Source: Methylomonas sp. | GTDB taxonomy: Bacteria > Pseudomonadota > Gammaproteobacteria > Methylococcales > Methylomonadaceae | Reading direction: 5' to 3' | DNA: 64,000 bases | Assembly: GCA_002929135.1 (NCBI GenBank) | Contig: PESC01000012.1 | Location: 28,917-92,916, forward strand | Shown: one piece after another, positions 20,370 to 29,547 of the stretch | How the letters are laid out: each line of letters begins with the position of its first letter | Numbering within the stretch: the stretch's first letter is position 1 | Notes under the pieces: model-generated | What the model was told of the DNA's origin: nothing | Seen by the model: the letters and a program-made list of their open reading frames with translations, nothing else | Databases searched by the model: none | Position numbers and translations under genes: made by a program

Positions 20370-21378
20370 GGCTGTCGTGAAGTTGTTGAATGTGGTTGGC
20401 AATGCGTTGCCAGTCGTCTGAAGCCAGCAAGTCCTGGCGATCGAAGCGGGCCTTGCCCAGCATGTTGGCCAGGCGGCGCTGGCGATGGTTGGCGGGCTTG
20501 CGCGGCAATTGCTCCAGCACTTGTTCGGCAGCCTGCGGGTGGTTGCAAACCAGCAGCATGTCGCAACCAGCTTCCTGCGCGGCCAGGGCGCGATCGAGGT
20601 AGCCGCCGACACAGGCGGCGCCTGCCATGCTGAGGTCGTCGCTGAAAATGGCACCGTCAAAGCCTAGTTCCCGGCGCAGTATGTCTTGCAACCAGACGCC
20701 GGAAAATCCGGCGGGCAGATCATCGACCGCCGGGTAAACCACATGCGCGGGCATGACGGCTTCCAGGCCATCGGCTATCAAGGTTTTGAACGGCAGTAAA
20801 TCCTGGGTGCGAATGTCGTCCAGGCTGCGCTCGTCGATCGGCAGTGTCAGGTGCGAATCCAGCGCCACCGCGCCATGGCCGGGGAAATGCTTGCCGGTTG
20901 CCGCCATGCCTGCCCGGCGCATGCCTTGGGCGAAAGCCGCAGCCAGGCGGGCGGCGGTCGGGCTGTCTTGCGAAAACGAGCGATCACCGATGATTTCGCT
21001 GACACCGCAATCGACATCCAGCACCGGCGCAAAGCTGAAATCGACATCGACCGTGCGCAATTCTGCCGCCATCAGCCAGCCGGCGTCTTCGGCAAGGCCG
21101 GGTTGTTCGGCATAGGCCGCAGCAGGCGGCAACCGGGTAAAGCCATGCTGGAAACGTTGAACGCGCCCACCTTCCTGATCGACTGCGATCAAAATATCGC
21201 CTTGTCGGGTTTTGCGGATGGCTTCGATCAAAGCTTGAACTTGTGCCGGATCGTGGAAATTGCGGGCGAACAGAATCAGGGCGCCGGTGTTGGGATGGCG
21301 GATTTTTTCCTTGTCCAGGGCGGATAATTCATGACCCTGAATGTCGATCATGACCGGGCCGATTGTGGGGGTTCTCAT
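20362..21378 (-). CDS. nagZ: Beta-N-acetylhexosaminidase NagZ
   Basis: GPVMIDIQGHELSALDKEKIRHP..., VDQEGGRVQR, KHFPGHG, FSDDLSM. Confidence 0.95.
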   Translation of the reverse strand: MRTPTIGPVMIDIQGHELSALDKEKIRHPNTGALILFARNFHDPAQVQALIEAIRKTRQGDILIAVDQEGGRVQRFQHGFTRLPPAAAYAEQPGLAEDAGWLMAAELRTVDVDFSFAPVLDVDCGVSEIIGDRSFSQDSPTAARLAAAFAQGMRRAGMAATGKHFPGHGAVALDSHLTLPIDERSLDDIRTQDLLPFKTLIADGLEAVMPAHVVYPAVDDLPAGFSGVWLQDILRRELGFDGAIFSDDLSMAGAACVGGYLDRALAAQEAGCDMLLVCNHPQAAEQVLEQLPRKPANHRQRRLANMLGKARFDRQDLLASDDWQRIANHIQQLHDSHA

Positions 21379-21518
21379 GAGTGCTAAAAACAGAAAATCG
21401 AATATATTTGGTGTTTCATAAGTTCCTGGCTGAGACGGCTCTGAGCTAGACTGTGCAAGAACTTATGGGAAAAAACAATACTGCCAAAAGTTGTCAATCC
21501 ATTATATGAGGAATCATC

Positions 21519-21923
21519 GTGCGAAACGTCGTTATGTTGCTTGCCCTGCTGATGTTACCGGTTACCGTCTGGGCCAATTCCGAGAAAAAGGCTGATGAAA
21601 GCGCCGGGCCTGTTTTGGAATATGTCGAAATGAGTCCCAAGTTCACGGTCAATCTGGCGGAGCCGAAAAAATACCTGTTGCTGAATGTGCAATTGCTGGT
21701 CGAAGGTGCCGAGCATGTCGAAAAAGTCAAAAAACACATGCCGGTGCTGCGCCATGAAATGATCATGATGCTGAGCGGCATGCATGCGGCTGACCTGCAA
21801 ACCATGGAACAACGCGAAGCTTTGCGTCTGAAAACCAAACAGCTGATGACCGATTTGCTGACCAAACTCCAGAACAGCGATGGTTTTCGCGACGTGTTCT
21901 TTTCCGAGTTCCTGGTGAATTGA
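21519..21923 (+). CDS. FliL-like protein with N-terminal signal/anchor
   Basis: YVEMSPKFTVNLAEPKKYLLLNVQLLVEGAEHVEKVKKHMPVLRHEMIMMLSG...LTKLQNSDGFRDVFFSEFLVN resembles the FliL domain. Confidence 0.75.
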   Translation: MRNVVMLLALLMLPVTVWANSEKKADESAGPVLEYVEMSPKFTVNLAEPKKYLLLNVQLLVEGAEHVEKVKKHMPVLRHEMIMMLSGMHAADLQTMEQREALRLKTKQLMTDLLTKLQNSDGFRDVFFSEFLVN

Positions 21924-21944
21924 ACGGTTCTGGGTGAATGACCG

Positions 21945-21985
21945 CGTTCGTTCCTGCGGTTTCCGTGGGAGCGAACGGCCTGACT
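21945..21985 (+). terminator. Hairpin downstream of the FliL-like gene
   Basis: cgttcgttcc-tgcggtttccgt-gggagcgaacg imperfect stem; no strong T-tract. Confidence 0.35.
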
Positions 21986-22103
21986 TACCGCCGTACAGAT
22001 TTTCGTTTTGAATGAAATCGGTCTTTTTCGAAACCGATAATTCTGCTTAAATGCCGCGCTGGCCGTCGGGCCTACTTGTCCGTAACTTCTGCCCCTGATC
22101 GCT

Positions 22104-23390
22104 GTGTCGAAACTCAAGTCCAGTCTGCTTTCGCTCGTTGTCTTGCTTCTTTTCTGCCAATCGACCTATGCCCGTTATGCGGCCATCGTGGTCGATGTCG
22201 AAACGGGGCGCGTGGTTCATGAGGTTGAATCCACCCATCGCTGGTACCCTGCCTCGCTGACTAAAGTCATGACGGTTTACATGACGTTGGTGGCCATCGA
22301 GTCGGGGCATTTGCAACTCGATGACATGCTGACGGTATCGCGTCATGCCGCATTGCAACCCAATTCAAAACTGGGGTTGGTACAGGGGCAGCGCATCAGC
22401 GTCGAAAACGCCATCAAGGCGGTGACGACGCGCTCTGCCAACGATGCCGCCGTGGTACTGGCCGAACGTCTGGGCGGCACGGAAGGCAATTTCGCCGCGA
22501 TGATGACCCGGCAGGCACACAGCCTGGGCATGTACAACAGCGCATTCCGCAATGCCAGCGGTTTGCCGGATGAAGGCCAGATCAGCAGCGCCCGCGACCT
22601 GGCTGTGTTGTCCACGGCCTTGATTCGCAACTTTCCCCGGCATTACCACTATTTCTCGCTGACCGAATTTGCCTACAAGGGCCGCGTGTTGCCCAACACC
22701 AATAAGATTCTGAAAACCTACCCTGATGCCGACGGCTTGAAAACCGGGTTTACCTGTGGTTCCGGTTACAACCTGATTGCATCGGCAAAGCGTAACGGTC
22801 ATCGCCTGGTTGCGGTGCTGTTGGGGGGGCACAGCAGCGCCGAACGGTTCAACCAGATGGGTAATCTGCTCGATCTGGGATTCGAAAAAACCGCTGCTGG
22901 CAATCTGGGTGTGCCGTTGGTTCAGTTGCACGACAATAATGTCGAACCGCCGCCGTTTCAGTTGGCGTTCAATCGCTGCGCCGGCAGCGCCGAGCAAATG
23001 GGTGCCGACATTGATCATGGCGAGCGCCATGCCGCCATCCACATCAAGCCGGATCACCCTGGCCCACGTCTGCAACAGGTGGCGGTCAAGCCTGCCAAAC
23101 ATCGCCCCCCCCCCACCCGATCAAGCCGAGCCAGCAAGCACACCGGTGACAAATGGGCGGTCATGCTCGGCGACCAGACCCGCAAAGTGGATGCCGACGC
23201 CAAGCTGAGCCAGACTCGTCGGCACCTCGGGGTGCTGGCCAAAACCGGACAACCCCGCGTTGTCGGCCATAAAGTCAAGGGCAAACAGGTGTGGCGCACC
23301 TTGTGGACCGGATTGGCACAATCCGAAGCCAGCAGTTTCTGCAAGAAGCTGCGCACCAAAAATCAGGATTGCACCGTCTTGCCGGGTTGA
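22104..23390 (+). CDS. D-alanyl-D-alanine carboxypeptidase (S11) with C-terminal SPOR-like domain
   Basis: YPASLTKVMTVYMT (SxxK), RSANDA (SxN), LKTGFTCGSGYN (KTG); C-terminal WAVMLGDQ...GKQVWRTLWTGLAQSEASSFCKKLRTKNQDCTVL is SPOR-like. Confidence 0.9.
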   Translation: MSKLKSSLLSLVVLLLFCQSTYARYAAIVVDVETGRVVHEVESTHRWYPASLTKVMTVYMTLVAIESGHLQLDDMLTVSRHAALQPNSKLGLVQGQRISVENAIKAVTTRSANDAAVVLAERLGGTEGNFAAMMTRQAHSLGMYNSAFRNASGLPDEGQISSARDLAVLSTALIRNFPRHYHYFSLTEFAYKGRVLPNTNKILKTYPDADGLKTGFTCGSGYNLIASAKRNGHRLVAVLLGGHSSAERFNQMGNLLDLGFEKTAAGNLGVPLVQLHDNNVEPPPFQLAFNRCAGSAEQMGADIDHGERHAAIHIKPDHPGPRLQQVAVKPAKHRPPPTRSSRASKHTGDKWAVMLGDQTRKVDADAKLSQTRRHLGVLAKTGQPRVVGHKVKGKQVWRTLWTGLAQSEASSFCKKLRTKNQDCTVLPG

Positions 23391-23412
23391 TGCGGCTGAC
23401 AGCGCTTGGCTG

Positions 23413-23619
23413 TCAGTAATGTGGTGGCCGCTCGGCCACGATCTCGACGTCCTGTTTGGCCAGTGCCAGACTTTTGATTTTTTCGTTCAATACCTTGCAG
23501 GTTTCCTCAAGTTTTCCCAGTTGTTTTTGCTGCTTGGCAACGACTACGTTCAAGGCCTGGATCAGGTCTTCCTGGTAGGCCAGTTTGATTTCCAGTTCGA
23601 TGATGCGGTTTTCGGTCAT
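23413..23619 (-). CDS. slyX: SlyX family protein
   Basis: MTENRIIELEIKLAYQEDLIQALNVVVAKQQKQLGKLEETCKVL...RPPHY. Confidence 0.88.
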   Translation of the reverse strand: MTENRIIELEIKLAYQEDLIQALNVVVAKQQKQLGKLEETCKVLNEKIKSLALAKQDVEIVAERPPHY

Positions 23620-23745
23620 GAATTCGCCTTGGATTTGCTTGCTTGCGTGATTTAACAAAACCGTACGTTGACGGGATTTTGAGGCGAATGCGCCGGAAAA
23701 ACCGGGCTATGATAGCGCCGGAACCCATTTTTGCGAGGTGTAGCG

Positions 23746-24048
23746 ATGGCAACGATCACAGACCCGGTCATAGGTCGCTGGTACAAAGACTTCGAAAACG
23801 ATTTGACATTCACGGTGGTGGCGCTCGAAGGCGATAACGAATCGATAGCCGTGCAATACGCCAACGGCGACCTCGGCGAGTACGACAACGAGACCTGGTA
23901 TGCCTCGACCTTTGATTACATCGAAGATCCGGACGATTGGAGTGCGCCGTTCGACGATCTCGAAACCGATGATCTGGGGCATTCCGACCCCGACCGCCAC
24001 GTCCGCCCCGATCAGGATGGCATGGACTTATCGAATTTTTTGGACTGA
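23746..24048 (+). CDS. Small conserved acidic protein (DUF6763-like)
   Basis: MATITDPVIGRWYKDFENDLTFTVVALEGDNESIAVQYANGDLGEYDNETWY. Confidence 0.65.
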   Translation: MATITDPVIGRWYKDFENDLTFTVVALEGDNESIAVQYANGDLGEYDNETWYASTFDYIEDPDDWSAPFDDLETDDLGHSDPDRHVRPDQDGMDLSNFLD

Positions 24049-24058
24049 GTTATATTTT

Positions 24059-24907
24059 ATGAAAATGACGCCACAACAATTCCTGGATTGGGAATCGAAA
24101 AGCATCACCTTGCTGGCCATGTCCGGCGCGGGGAAAACCACATTGTCGAACAAGCTGCCCAAAGACAAGTGGTTTCATTATTCCGGCGATTACCGCATCG
24201 GCACCAAGTATCTGGAAGAACCCATACTCGACAACATCAAACAGCAAGCCATGGGCGTGCCGTTTCTGCGCGATTTATTCAAATCGGATTCGATCTACAT
24301 TTGCAGCAACATCACGGTCGACAATCTGGCGCCGGTGGCCAGTTTTCTGGGCAAGATCGGCGATCCGGCACAAGGCGGGCTGACGCTGGCGGAGTTCAAA
24401 CGTCGCCAATGGCTGCACCGCCAGGCCGAGATCGCGGCGATGAATGACGTGCCCGAGTTCATCCACAAGGCCGAGGATATTTACGGCTACAAACATTTCA
24501 TCAACGATGCCGGTGGCAGCGTCTGCGAGCTGGATTGCCCCGAGGTGATCGAAACCCTGGCCCGCCATACGCTGATCGTTTACATCAAGATTCCCCCCAA
24601 CCTGGAACAAACTCTTATCGATCGTGCCCGCAAGGAACCCAAACCTTTGTATTACCGACCGGAATTCGTCGATGAAAAACTGGCGAATTTCATGCGGGAA
24701 CGTGGCTACTCATCAACTGACCAGATTGCCCCCGACGATTTCGTCGCCTGGGTATTTCCCGAGCTGTTTAGGGCCAGAGTGCCGCGCTACGAGGCCATCG
24801 CGGCGCAACACGGTTACATCATCGACGGCGACGCCGCTGCGCGGGTGCAAAACGAAGCCCAATTCATTCAACTGATTGCCGACGCCATTGCCCGGCAAAC
24901 GTCTTGA
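24059..24907 (+). CDS. P-loop ATPase/kinase-like protein
   Basis: ITLLAMSGAGKTTLSNKLPKDKWFHYSGDYRIGTKYL Walker A; starts just after the DUF6763-like gene. Confidence 0.75.
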   Translation: MKMTPQQFLDWESKSITLLAMSGAGKTTLSNKLPKDKWFHYSGDYRIGTKYLEEPILDNIKQQAMGVPFLRDLFKSDSIYICSNITVDNLAPVASFLGKIGDPAQGGLTLAEFKRRQWLHRQAEIAAMNDVPEFIHKAEDIYGYKHFINDAGGSVCELDCPEVIETLARHTLIVYIKIPPNLEQTLIDRARKEPKPLYYRPEFVDEKLANFMRERGYSSTDQIAPDDFVAWVFPELFRARVPRYEAIAAQHGYIIDGDAAARVQNEAQFIQLIADAIARQTS

Positions 24908-24920
24908 CCGGGCGGTATCG

Positions 24921-25985
24921 ATGCCCTTAGTTGCTCATACCGATTTACCCACGTTTTCCCGCCTGAAAGACGAAGGCGAAGATGTTTTGTCACAGAAGCG
25001 CGCCAGTCAGCAGTCGATCCGCGAATTGCACATCGGTTTGCTGAACATCATGCCCGATGCCGCGCTGGAAGCCACCGAACGCCAGTTCTTCCGCCTGGTC
25101 GGCGCCTGTAACCAGATAGCCCAGTTTCACGTTCACCCGTTCACCATAGCGGGCATGGAGCGCGGCGAAGTCGCGCAAGCCCACATCGATCGATACTACG
25201 AGCCATTCGAACAAATCCGCCGCGAAGGTCTCGATGCCTTGATCATCAGCGGTGCCAACGTCACCCACGACCACCTGCAAGACGAAGCCTTCTGGCCACC
25301 GTTGATCGAGGTATTCGATTGGGCCAGGCTGAATGTCACCTCGACGCTGTGTTCGTGTCTGGCCACCCATGCTTTTATTCAACATTATTATGGTGTCGAG
25401 CGTACACGGCTGCCCGCCAAGCGTTGGGGCGTGTTTTCCCACAAAGTAGTCGACCGTCTGCACCCGCTGGTTGCCGAAACCAATAGCCGTTTCGACGTGC
25501 CGCACTCGCGTTTCAATGAAGTGTTTCAGGCCGACATGGAAAAACACGGTTTGCGAGTTCTGGTGGCTTCGGAAGACGCCGGTGTGCATCTGGCGGTGAG
25601 TCCCGACGGCTTCAGAATCGTGTTTTTCCAGGGCCATCCGGAATACGACGACATCAGTTTGCTGAAGGAATACAAGCGCGAAGTCATGCGTTTTCATAAT
25701 GGCGAACGCGATGACTACCCGCCGTTTCCCGAGCACTACTTCGATAGCGCCTGCCAAGGACTGCTGAACCATTATGCCGACGAAGTCAAAGCCGCCAGGG
25801 CAGGGCGTCTACCGCTGCCAGCCATGCCAGAGGCAGACATCCTGCCGCATCTCGACATCACCTGGCGCGATTCCGCCAAAGCTGTGTTCAACAACTGGCT
25901 GGGTAAGATTTACCAGATCACCAACGAAGATCGCCGTCTGCCGTTCATGGATAATGTCGACCCAGACAACCCGCTGGGGCTTTGA
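24921..25985 (+). CDS. metA: Homoserine O-succinyltransferase (MetA/MetAS family)
   Basis: LHIGLLNIMPDAALEATERQFFRLVGACNQ; STLCSCLATHAFIQHYYG; FQGHPEYDDISLLKEYKREV. Confidence 0.92.
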   Translation: MPLVAHTDLPTFSRLKDEGEDVLSQKRASQQSIRELHIGLLNIMPDAALEATERQFFRLVGACNQIAQFHVHPFTIAGMERGEVAQAHIDRYYEPFEQIRREGLDALIISGANVTHDHLQDEAFWPPLIEVFDWARLNVTSTLCSCLATHAFIQHYYGVERTRLPAKRWGVFSHKVVDRLHPLVAETNSRFDVPHSRFNEVFQADMEKHGLRVLVASEDAGVHLAVSPDGFRIVFFQGHPEYDDISLLKEYKREVMRFHNGERDDYPPFPEHYFDSACQGLLNHYADEVKAARAGRLPLPAMPEADILPHLDITWRDSAKAVFNNWLGKIYQITNEDRRLPFMDNVDPDNPLGL

Positions 25986-26450
25986 ATGCACACGTTTTTT
26001 CTCAGCCAGGCCATTGCGCTGGCGACAGCTAACGTCGCCGACGGCGGCGGGCCGTTCGGAGCGCTGATTGTCAGGGATGGCAAAGTGATTGCCGCCAGCG
26101 GCAACCGGGTTACGGCTCGGCTCGACCCGACCGCCCACGCCGAAATCATGGCCATACGCGCGGCGTGCCAAGTCTTGCAGGATTTTCAGTTGACCGATTG
26201 CGTGCTTTACAGCAGTTGCGAACCCTGCCCGATGTGTCTGGGAGCGATTTACTGGTCGCGGCTGCGCGAGGTCTATTTCGCCTGCAACCGCTTCGACGCC
26301 GCCAAGGCCGGGTTTGACGATGGTTTCATCTACGACGAAATCCCTCTGGCCCCGGAGCATAGAAAAATTGCCATGCACGGCCTGAACATCGCCGATGCCT
26401 TGTCGCCGTTCCAGGCCTGGTACCAGCTTGGCGATAAAACGCCTTATTGA
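25986..26450 (+). CDS. Nucleoside (guanine/cytidine-type) deaminase
   Basis: HAEIMAIRAA...PCPMCLGAIYW zinc-binding deaminase motifs. Confidence 0.9.
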   Translation: MHTFFLSQAIALATANVADGGGPFGALIVRDGKVIAASGNRVTARLDPTAHAEIMAIRAACQVLQDFQLTDCVLYSSCEPCPMCLGAIYWSRLREVYFACNRFDAAKAGFDDGFIYDEIPLAPEHRKIAMHGLNIADALSPFQAWYQLGDKTPY

Positions 26451-26499
26451 GGAAAGCGTTGGGGATTGCCGTCTTGTTGCAATGTTTACCGTGCCGAAT

Positions 26500-26710
26500 C
26501 AGACATGTAGCACTGGCAAACAGCAGCGCTACGGGGTGGGGGAGCTGACCGAGGGCATGATTAAGCAGTATCTGGAGCATCATTTCGAGCCGGATTTGGT
26601 AGCGACTTCAAGGTGGAATCTTAGACGCGACGTTCAGCCGTCACGTATCCGGTCTTTCAGACCGTTACTCAAACCCACCGGCTTTAGCCGGTGGTCGTTT
26701 AGTTGCTCTC
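26500..26710 (+). mobile_element. Degraded IS200/IS605-like remnant (tnpA 3' end plus terminal hairpin)
   Basis: VGELTEGMIKQYLEHHFEP then frameshifted DFKVES resembles IS200-type TnpA C-terminus; followed by perfect hairpin ccaccggct-tt-agccggtgg (26675-26694). Confidence 0.55.
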
Positions 26711-26769
26711 TACATGGACAAGACTTCTACTTGCCTTTATCGAATCGAACATCTACCATGCGCCCCTCT

Positions 26770-26958
26770 TTCTGGTGGCCGAGTCGTGACGACTCGACTT
26801 AAACAGGAAGTCGGTGCGGCGCTGTGCCAACAGTGCCCATGCCGACGCTGCCCCCGCAACGGTAGATAAGTCAAGAACGGTGAACACGCCACTGTGCATT
26901 TGCATGGGAAGGCCACCGCTTCCGGCCACAAGCCGCTTATAAGTCCGGAGACTGGCCC
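26770..26958 (+). promoter_or_regulatory. Cobalamin (AdoCbl) riboswitch upstream of btuB
   Basis: gacgctgcccccgcaacggtagataag; gccactgtgcatttgcatgggaaggc; aagtccggagactggcccg match the conserved B12-box core elements. Confidence 0.93.
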
Positions 26959-27084
26959 GAAAGATCATCCAGGACAGCGGTGGGCTGTTGCCGGGAGGGT
27001 CGTCGCCCGTCTTCGTCTTTTCTCGTCATCCTCATTCTGCTGTCGCCAATCAACCCTTGATGCGCGGTGGGCGCAGAGGACAGC

Positions 27085-28929
27085 ATGCAGAGTTATTCAT
27101 CAAAACCATTTTTCGTGGCAGGGGCCTTGATTGCCTTGCCGATTGTTCCGACGTTCAGTCACGCCAGCAGCGATAAATTGCCCGAAACCGTCGTCACCGC
27201 CACGCGCAGTGACGCGGCACGTAACGAGCTGGCAACGGCAACGACGGTGTTCACCCGCGACGACATCGTCAAACGCCAGGTCAGAACTTTGCCGGAGTTG
27301 TTGAAAATGGCGCCCGGTGTCGATGTGGTCGAGCAGGGCGGCTATGGCAAGGCCACCAGTATTTTCATGCGTGGAACCAATTCCGACCATATCCTGGTGC
27401 TGATCGACGGTATCCGCGCCGGTTCGGTGACCACCGGCACGACCGCGTTTCAATTCATCCCCATCGACCAGATCGAACGGGTAGAAATCGTGCGTGGTCC
27501 CAATTCTGCCTTGTATGGCACGGAAGCCATCGGCGGTGTCATCCAGATTTTCACCCGCAAGGCGGCACAAACCGACCAGCCGACGCTGACATTCGAAACC
27601 GGCGGCGGCTCCTACGATACCTTTACCAACGCGGGCAGCGTCAGCGGTCGGTGGGGCAATAGCTGGTACGCTCTGGGTGCTTCGCATCTGAACAGCCAGG
27701 GTATCAATGCGCGGCAACCCACGACCGGATTTTTTGGTGTCGACCATCCCGACCGCGACGGTTTTCACAACACCGGCATCAGTGCCCGCGCCGGGCATCG
27801 TTTCGACAACGACGCTGAAATCGAAGCTTTTTTCACCCGGTCATTCGGCAAGACCGAATTCGACGGCAACCCCAACAAAACCGATTTCGTCAATCAAACG
27901 GTCGGCACGTCGCTGGCTTTCGATGTGCTCGATCACTGGCGATCCAGTCTGCGTTTCGGCCAAACCGAGGACTTGGGCGATAATTTTCGTCCCGATGGCG
28001 GCTTTTTCAGCCAGTTTGATACCACGCGCTGGACGGCGTCCTGGCTGAACGACATTGCGCTGGGCAACGATCATCGTGTGACTTGGGGCAGCGATTACCG
28101 GGTGGATGAAGTGCAAAGCACGACGCGCTACGTGGAAACTTCGCGTTACGATGTCGGCGTATTCGGCCAATGGCACGGACGATTGCTGGAGCAGCATTTC
28201 ATCAATGCCGCCTTGCGCTGGGATGAAAATCAGGCGTTTGGCGACAGCGTTACCGGCAACATCGGCTGGCGTTTCAACTGGCATCACGGCCTGAGCGCAT
28301 TCGCCAGCTTCGGCAATGCCTTCAAGGCACCGACCTTCAACCAGTTGTATTTTCCGGGCTTTGGCAACCCTGATCTGCAAGCCGAAACCTCGAATAGCGT
28401 CGAAGCAGGTGTCGGTGGCAGTCATGACTGGGCAAATTGGCAGGTCAGGGCGTATCAAACCCGGATTGATGATTTGATCGTGTTTACCTCGCAAGGCGGC
28501 GTGTTCAGTGCGTTCAACATCGGCAAAGCGCAGATCAACGGTATCGAAGGCGAAATTTCATCAGAATTTTTGGGCTGGCGTCATGCCTTGAACATGAATC
28601 TGATCGATCCGCAAGACCGCATCAGTAACCGCCGGTTGCCGCGCCGCGCGGCGCAGACGCTGTCGTATGATGTGTCGCGTTCGTTCGGTGATTTCGACAT
28701 CGGCGGCCATGTACTGGCGCAAGGTTCGCGTTACGAACACGATTTCAGTGGCAATACCACTGAGGTCGATGGCTTTGCCACCGTAGACTTGCGTACTGCC
28801 TGGCACATCGACAAGCACTGGACGCTGAGCGGCAAGCTCAACAACTTGCTGGACAAGACGTATCAAACCGCCAATACCTACAACAACTTTGGCCGCAATT
28901 TCTTTTTCACCATTCATTACAGCAACTGA
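27085..28929 (+). CDS. btuB: TonB-dependent vitamin B12 receptor BtuB
   Basis: LPETVVTATRSDAARNELATATTVFTRDDI, plug motif IFMRGTNSDHILVLIDGIRAGS, VEIVRGPNSALYGTEAIGGVIQIFT; downstream of B12 riboswitch. Confidence 0.93.
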   Translation: MQSYSSKPFFVAGALIALPIVPTFSHASSDKLPETVVTATRSDAARNELATATTVFTRDDIVKRQVRTLPELLKMAPGVDVVEQGGYGKATSIFMRGTNSDHILVLIDGIRAGSVTTGTTAFQFIPIDQIERVEIVRGPNSALYGTEAIGGVIQIFTRKAAQTDQPTLTFETGGGSYDTFTNAGSVSGRWGNSWYALGASHLNSQGINARQPTTGFFGVDHPDRDGFHNTGISARAGHRFDNDAEIEAFFTRSFGKTEFDGNPNKTDFVNQTVGTSLAFDVLDHWRSSLRFGQTEDLGDNFRPDGGFFSQFDTTRWTASWLNDIALGNDHRVTWGSDYRVDEVQSTTRYVETSRYDVGVFGQWHGRLLEQHFINAALRWDENQAFGDSVTGNIGWRFNWHHGLSAFASFGNAFKAPTFNQLYFPGFGNPDLQAETSNSVEAGVGGSHDWANWQVRAYQTRIDDLIVFTSQGGVFSAFNIGKAQINGIEGEISSEFLGWRHALNMNLIDPQDRISNRRLPRRAAQTLSYDVSRSFGDFDIGGHVLAQGSRYEHDFSGNTTEVDGFATVDLRTAWHIDKHWTLSGKLNNLLDKTYQTANTYNNFGRNFFFTIHYSN

Positions 28930-28946
28930 CACACGGGAGACCTCGC

Positions 28947-29519
28947 ATGAAACTGTCCATTTCTACTGTTCAACCCGGAGCCGTCGCGCTGATGGCGCTG
29001 ATGACCGCCACCCGCTTTCATCATTTCGGCACGGCCTACGCCTTGCCGGATGCCTCGCTGGCGATTTTCTTTCTGGCCGGTTTGTGGCTGGGCGGGCGCT
29101 ATCTGTTTGCCTTGTTGCTGCTATTGGCCGGGCTGATCGATTATTTGGCCATCAGTCAATTCGGCGTCAGTGATTTTTGCGTGTCTGCCGCTTATGTTTT
29201 CCTGGTTCCAGCCTATGCCGCAATGTGGTTCGCTGGCCTTTGGTGCCGTCGCTTCAACGGTTTGTCGACGTCATCGCTGGTTCAGCGGGTTGCAGCGCTC
29301 GGCCTATCGACATCGCTGGCGTTTCTGCTGTCCAACGGCAGCTTTTATTGGCTGTCGGGCCGGTTTGCCGAAACGTCGTGGTCAGGATACATCGACCATG
29401 CGGCCGACTATTTTCTGTCTTACCTGGGCCAGAATCTGATCTGGGGCGTGACACTGTTCGCGCTGGTGACGGCAGGACTATGGCTGCTGGCACTGAGAAC
29501 CGGGCGGCAAGCGGCCTGA
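28947..29519 (+). CDS. Uncharacterised multi-TM membrane protein in B12-riboswitch operon
   Basis: 190 aa, several hydrophobic helices; between btuB and cbiB on the same strand. Confidence 0.8.
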   Translation: MKLSISTVQPGAVALMALMTATRFHHFGTAYALPDASLAIFFLAGLWLGGRYLFALLLLLAGLIDYLAISQFGVSDFCVSAAYVFLVPAYAAMWFAGLWCRRFNGLSTSSLVQRVAALGLSTSLAFLLSNGSFYWLSGRFAETSWSGYIDHAADYFLSYLGQNLIWGVTLFALVTAGLWLLALRTGRQAA

Positions 29520-29547
29520 TGACGGCTGGCGCACGGGGCAGGGCGGC

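Noticed and set aside
22365-23102. 245-aa minus-strand ORF opposite the D,D-carboxypeptidase
   Set aside because: Shadow ORF of a well-supported gene.
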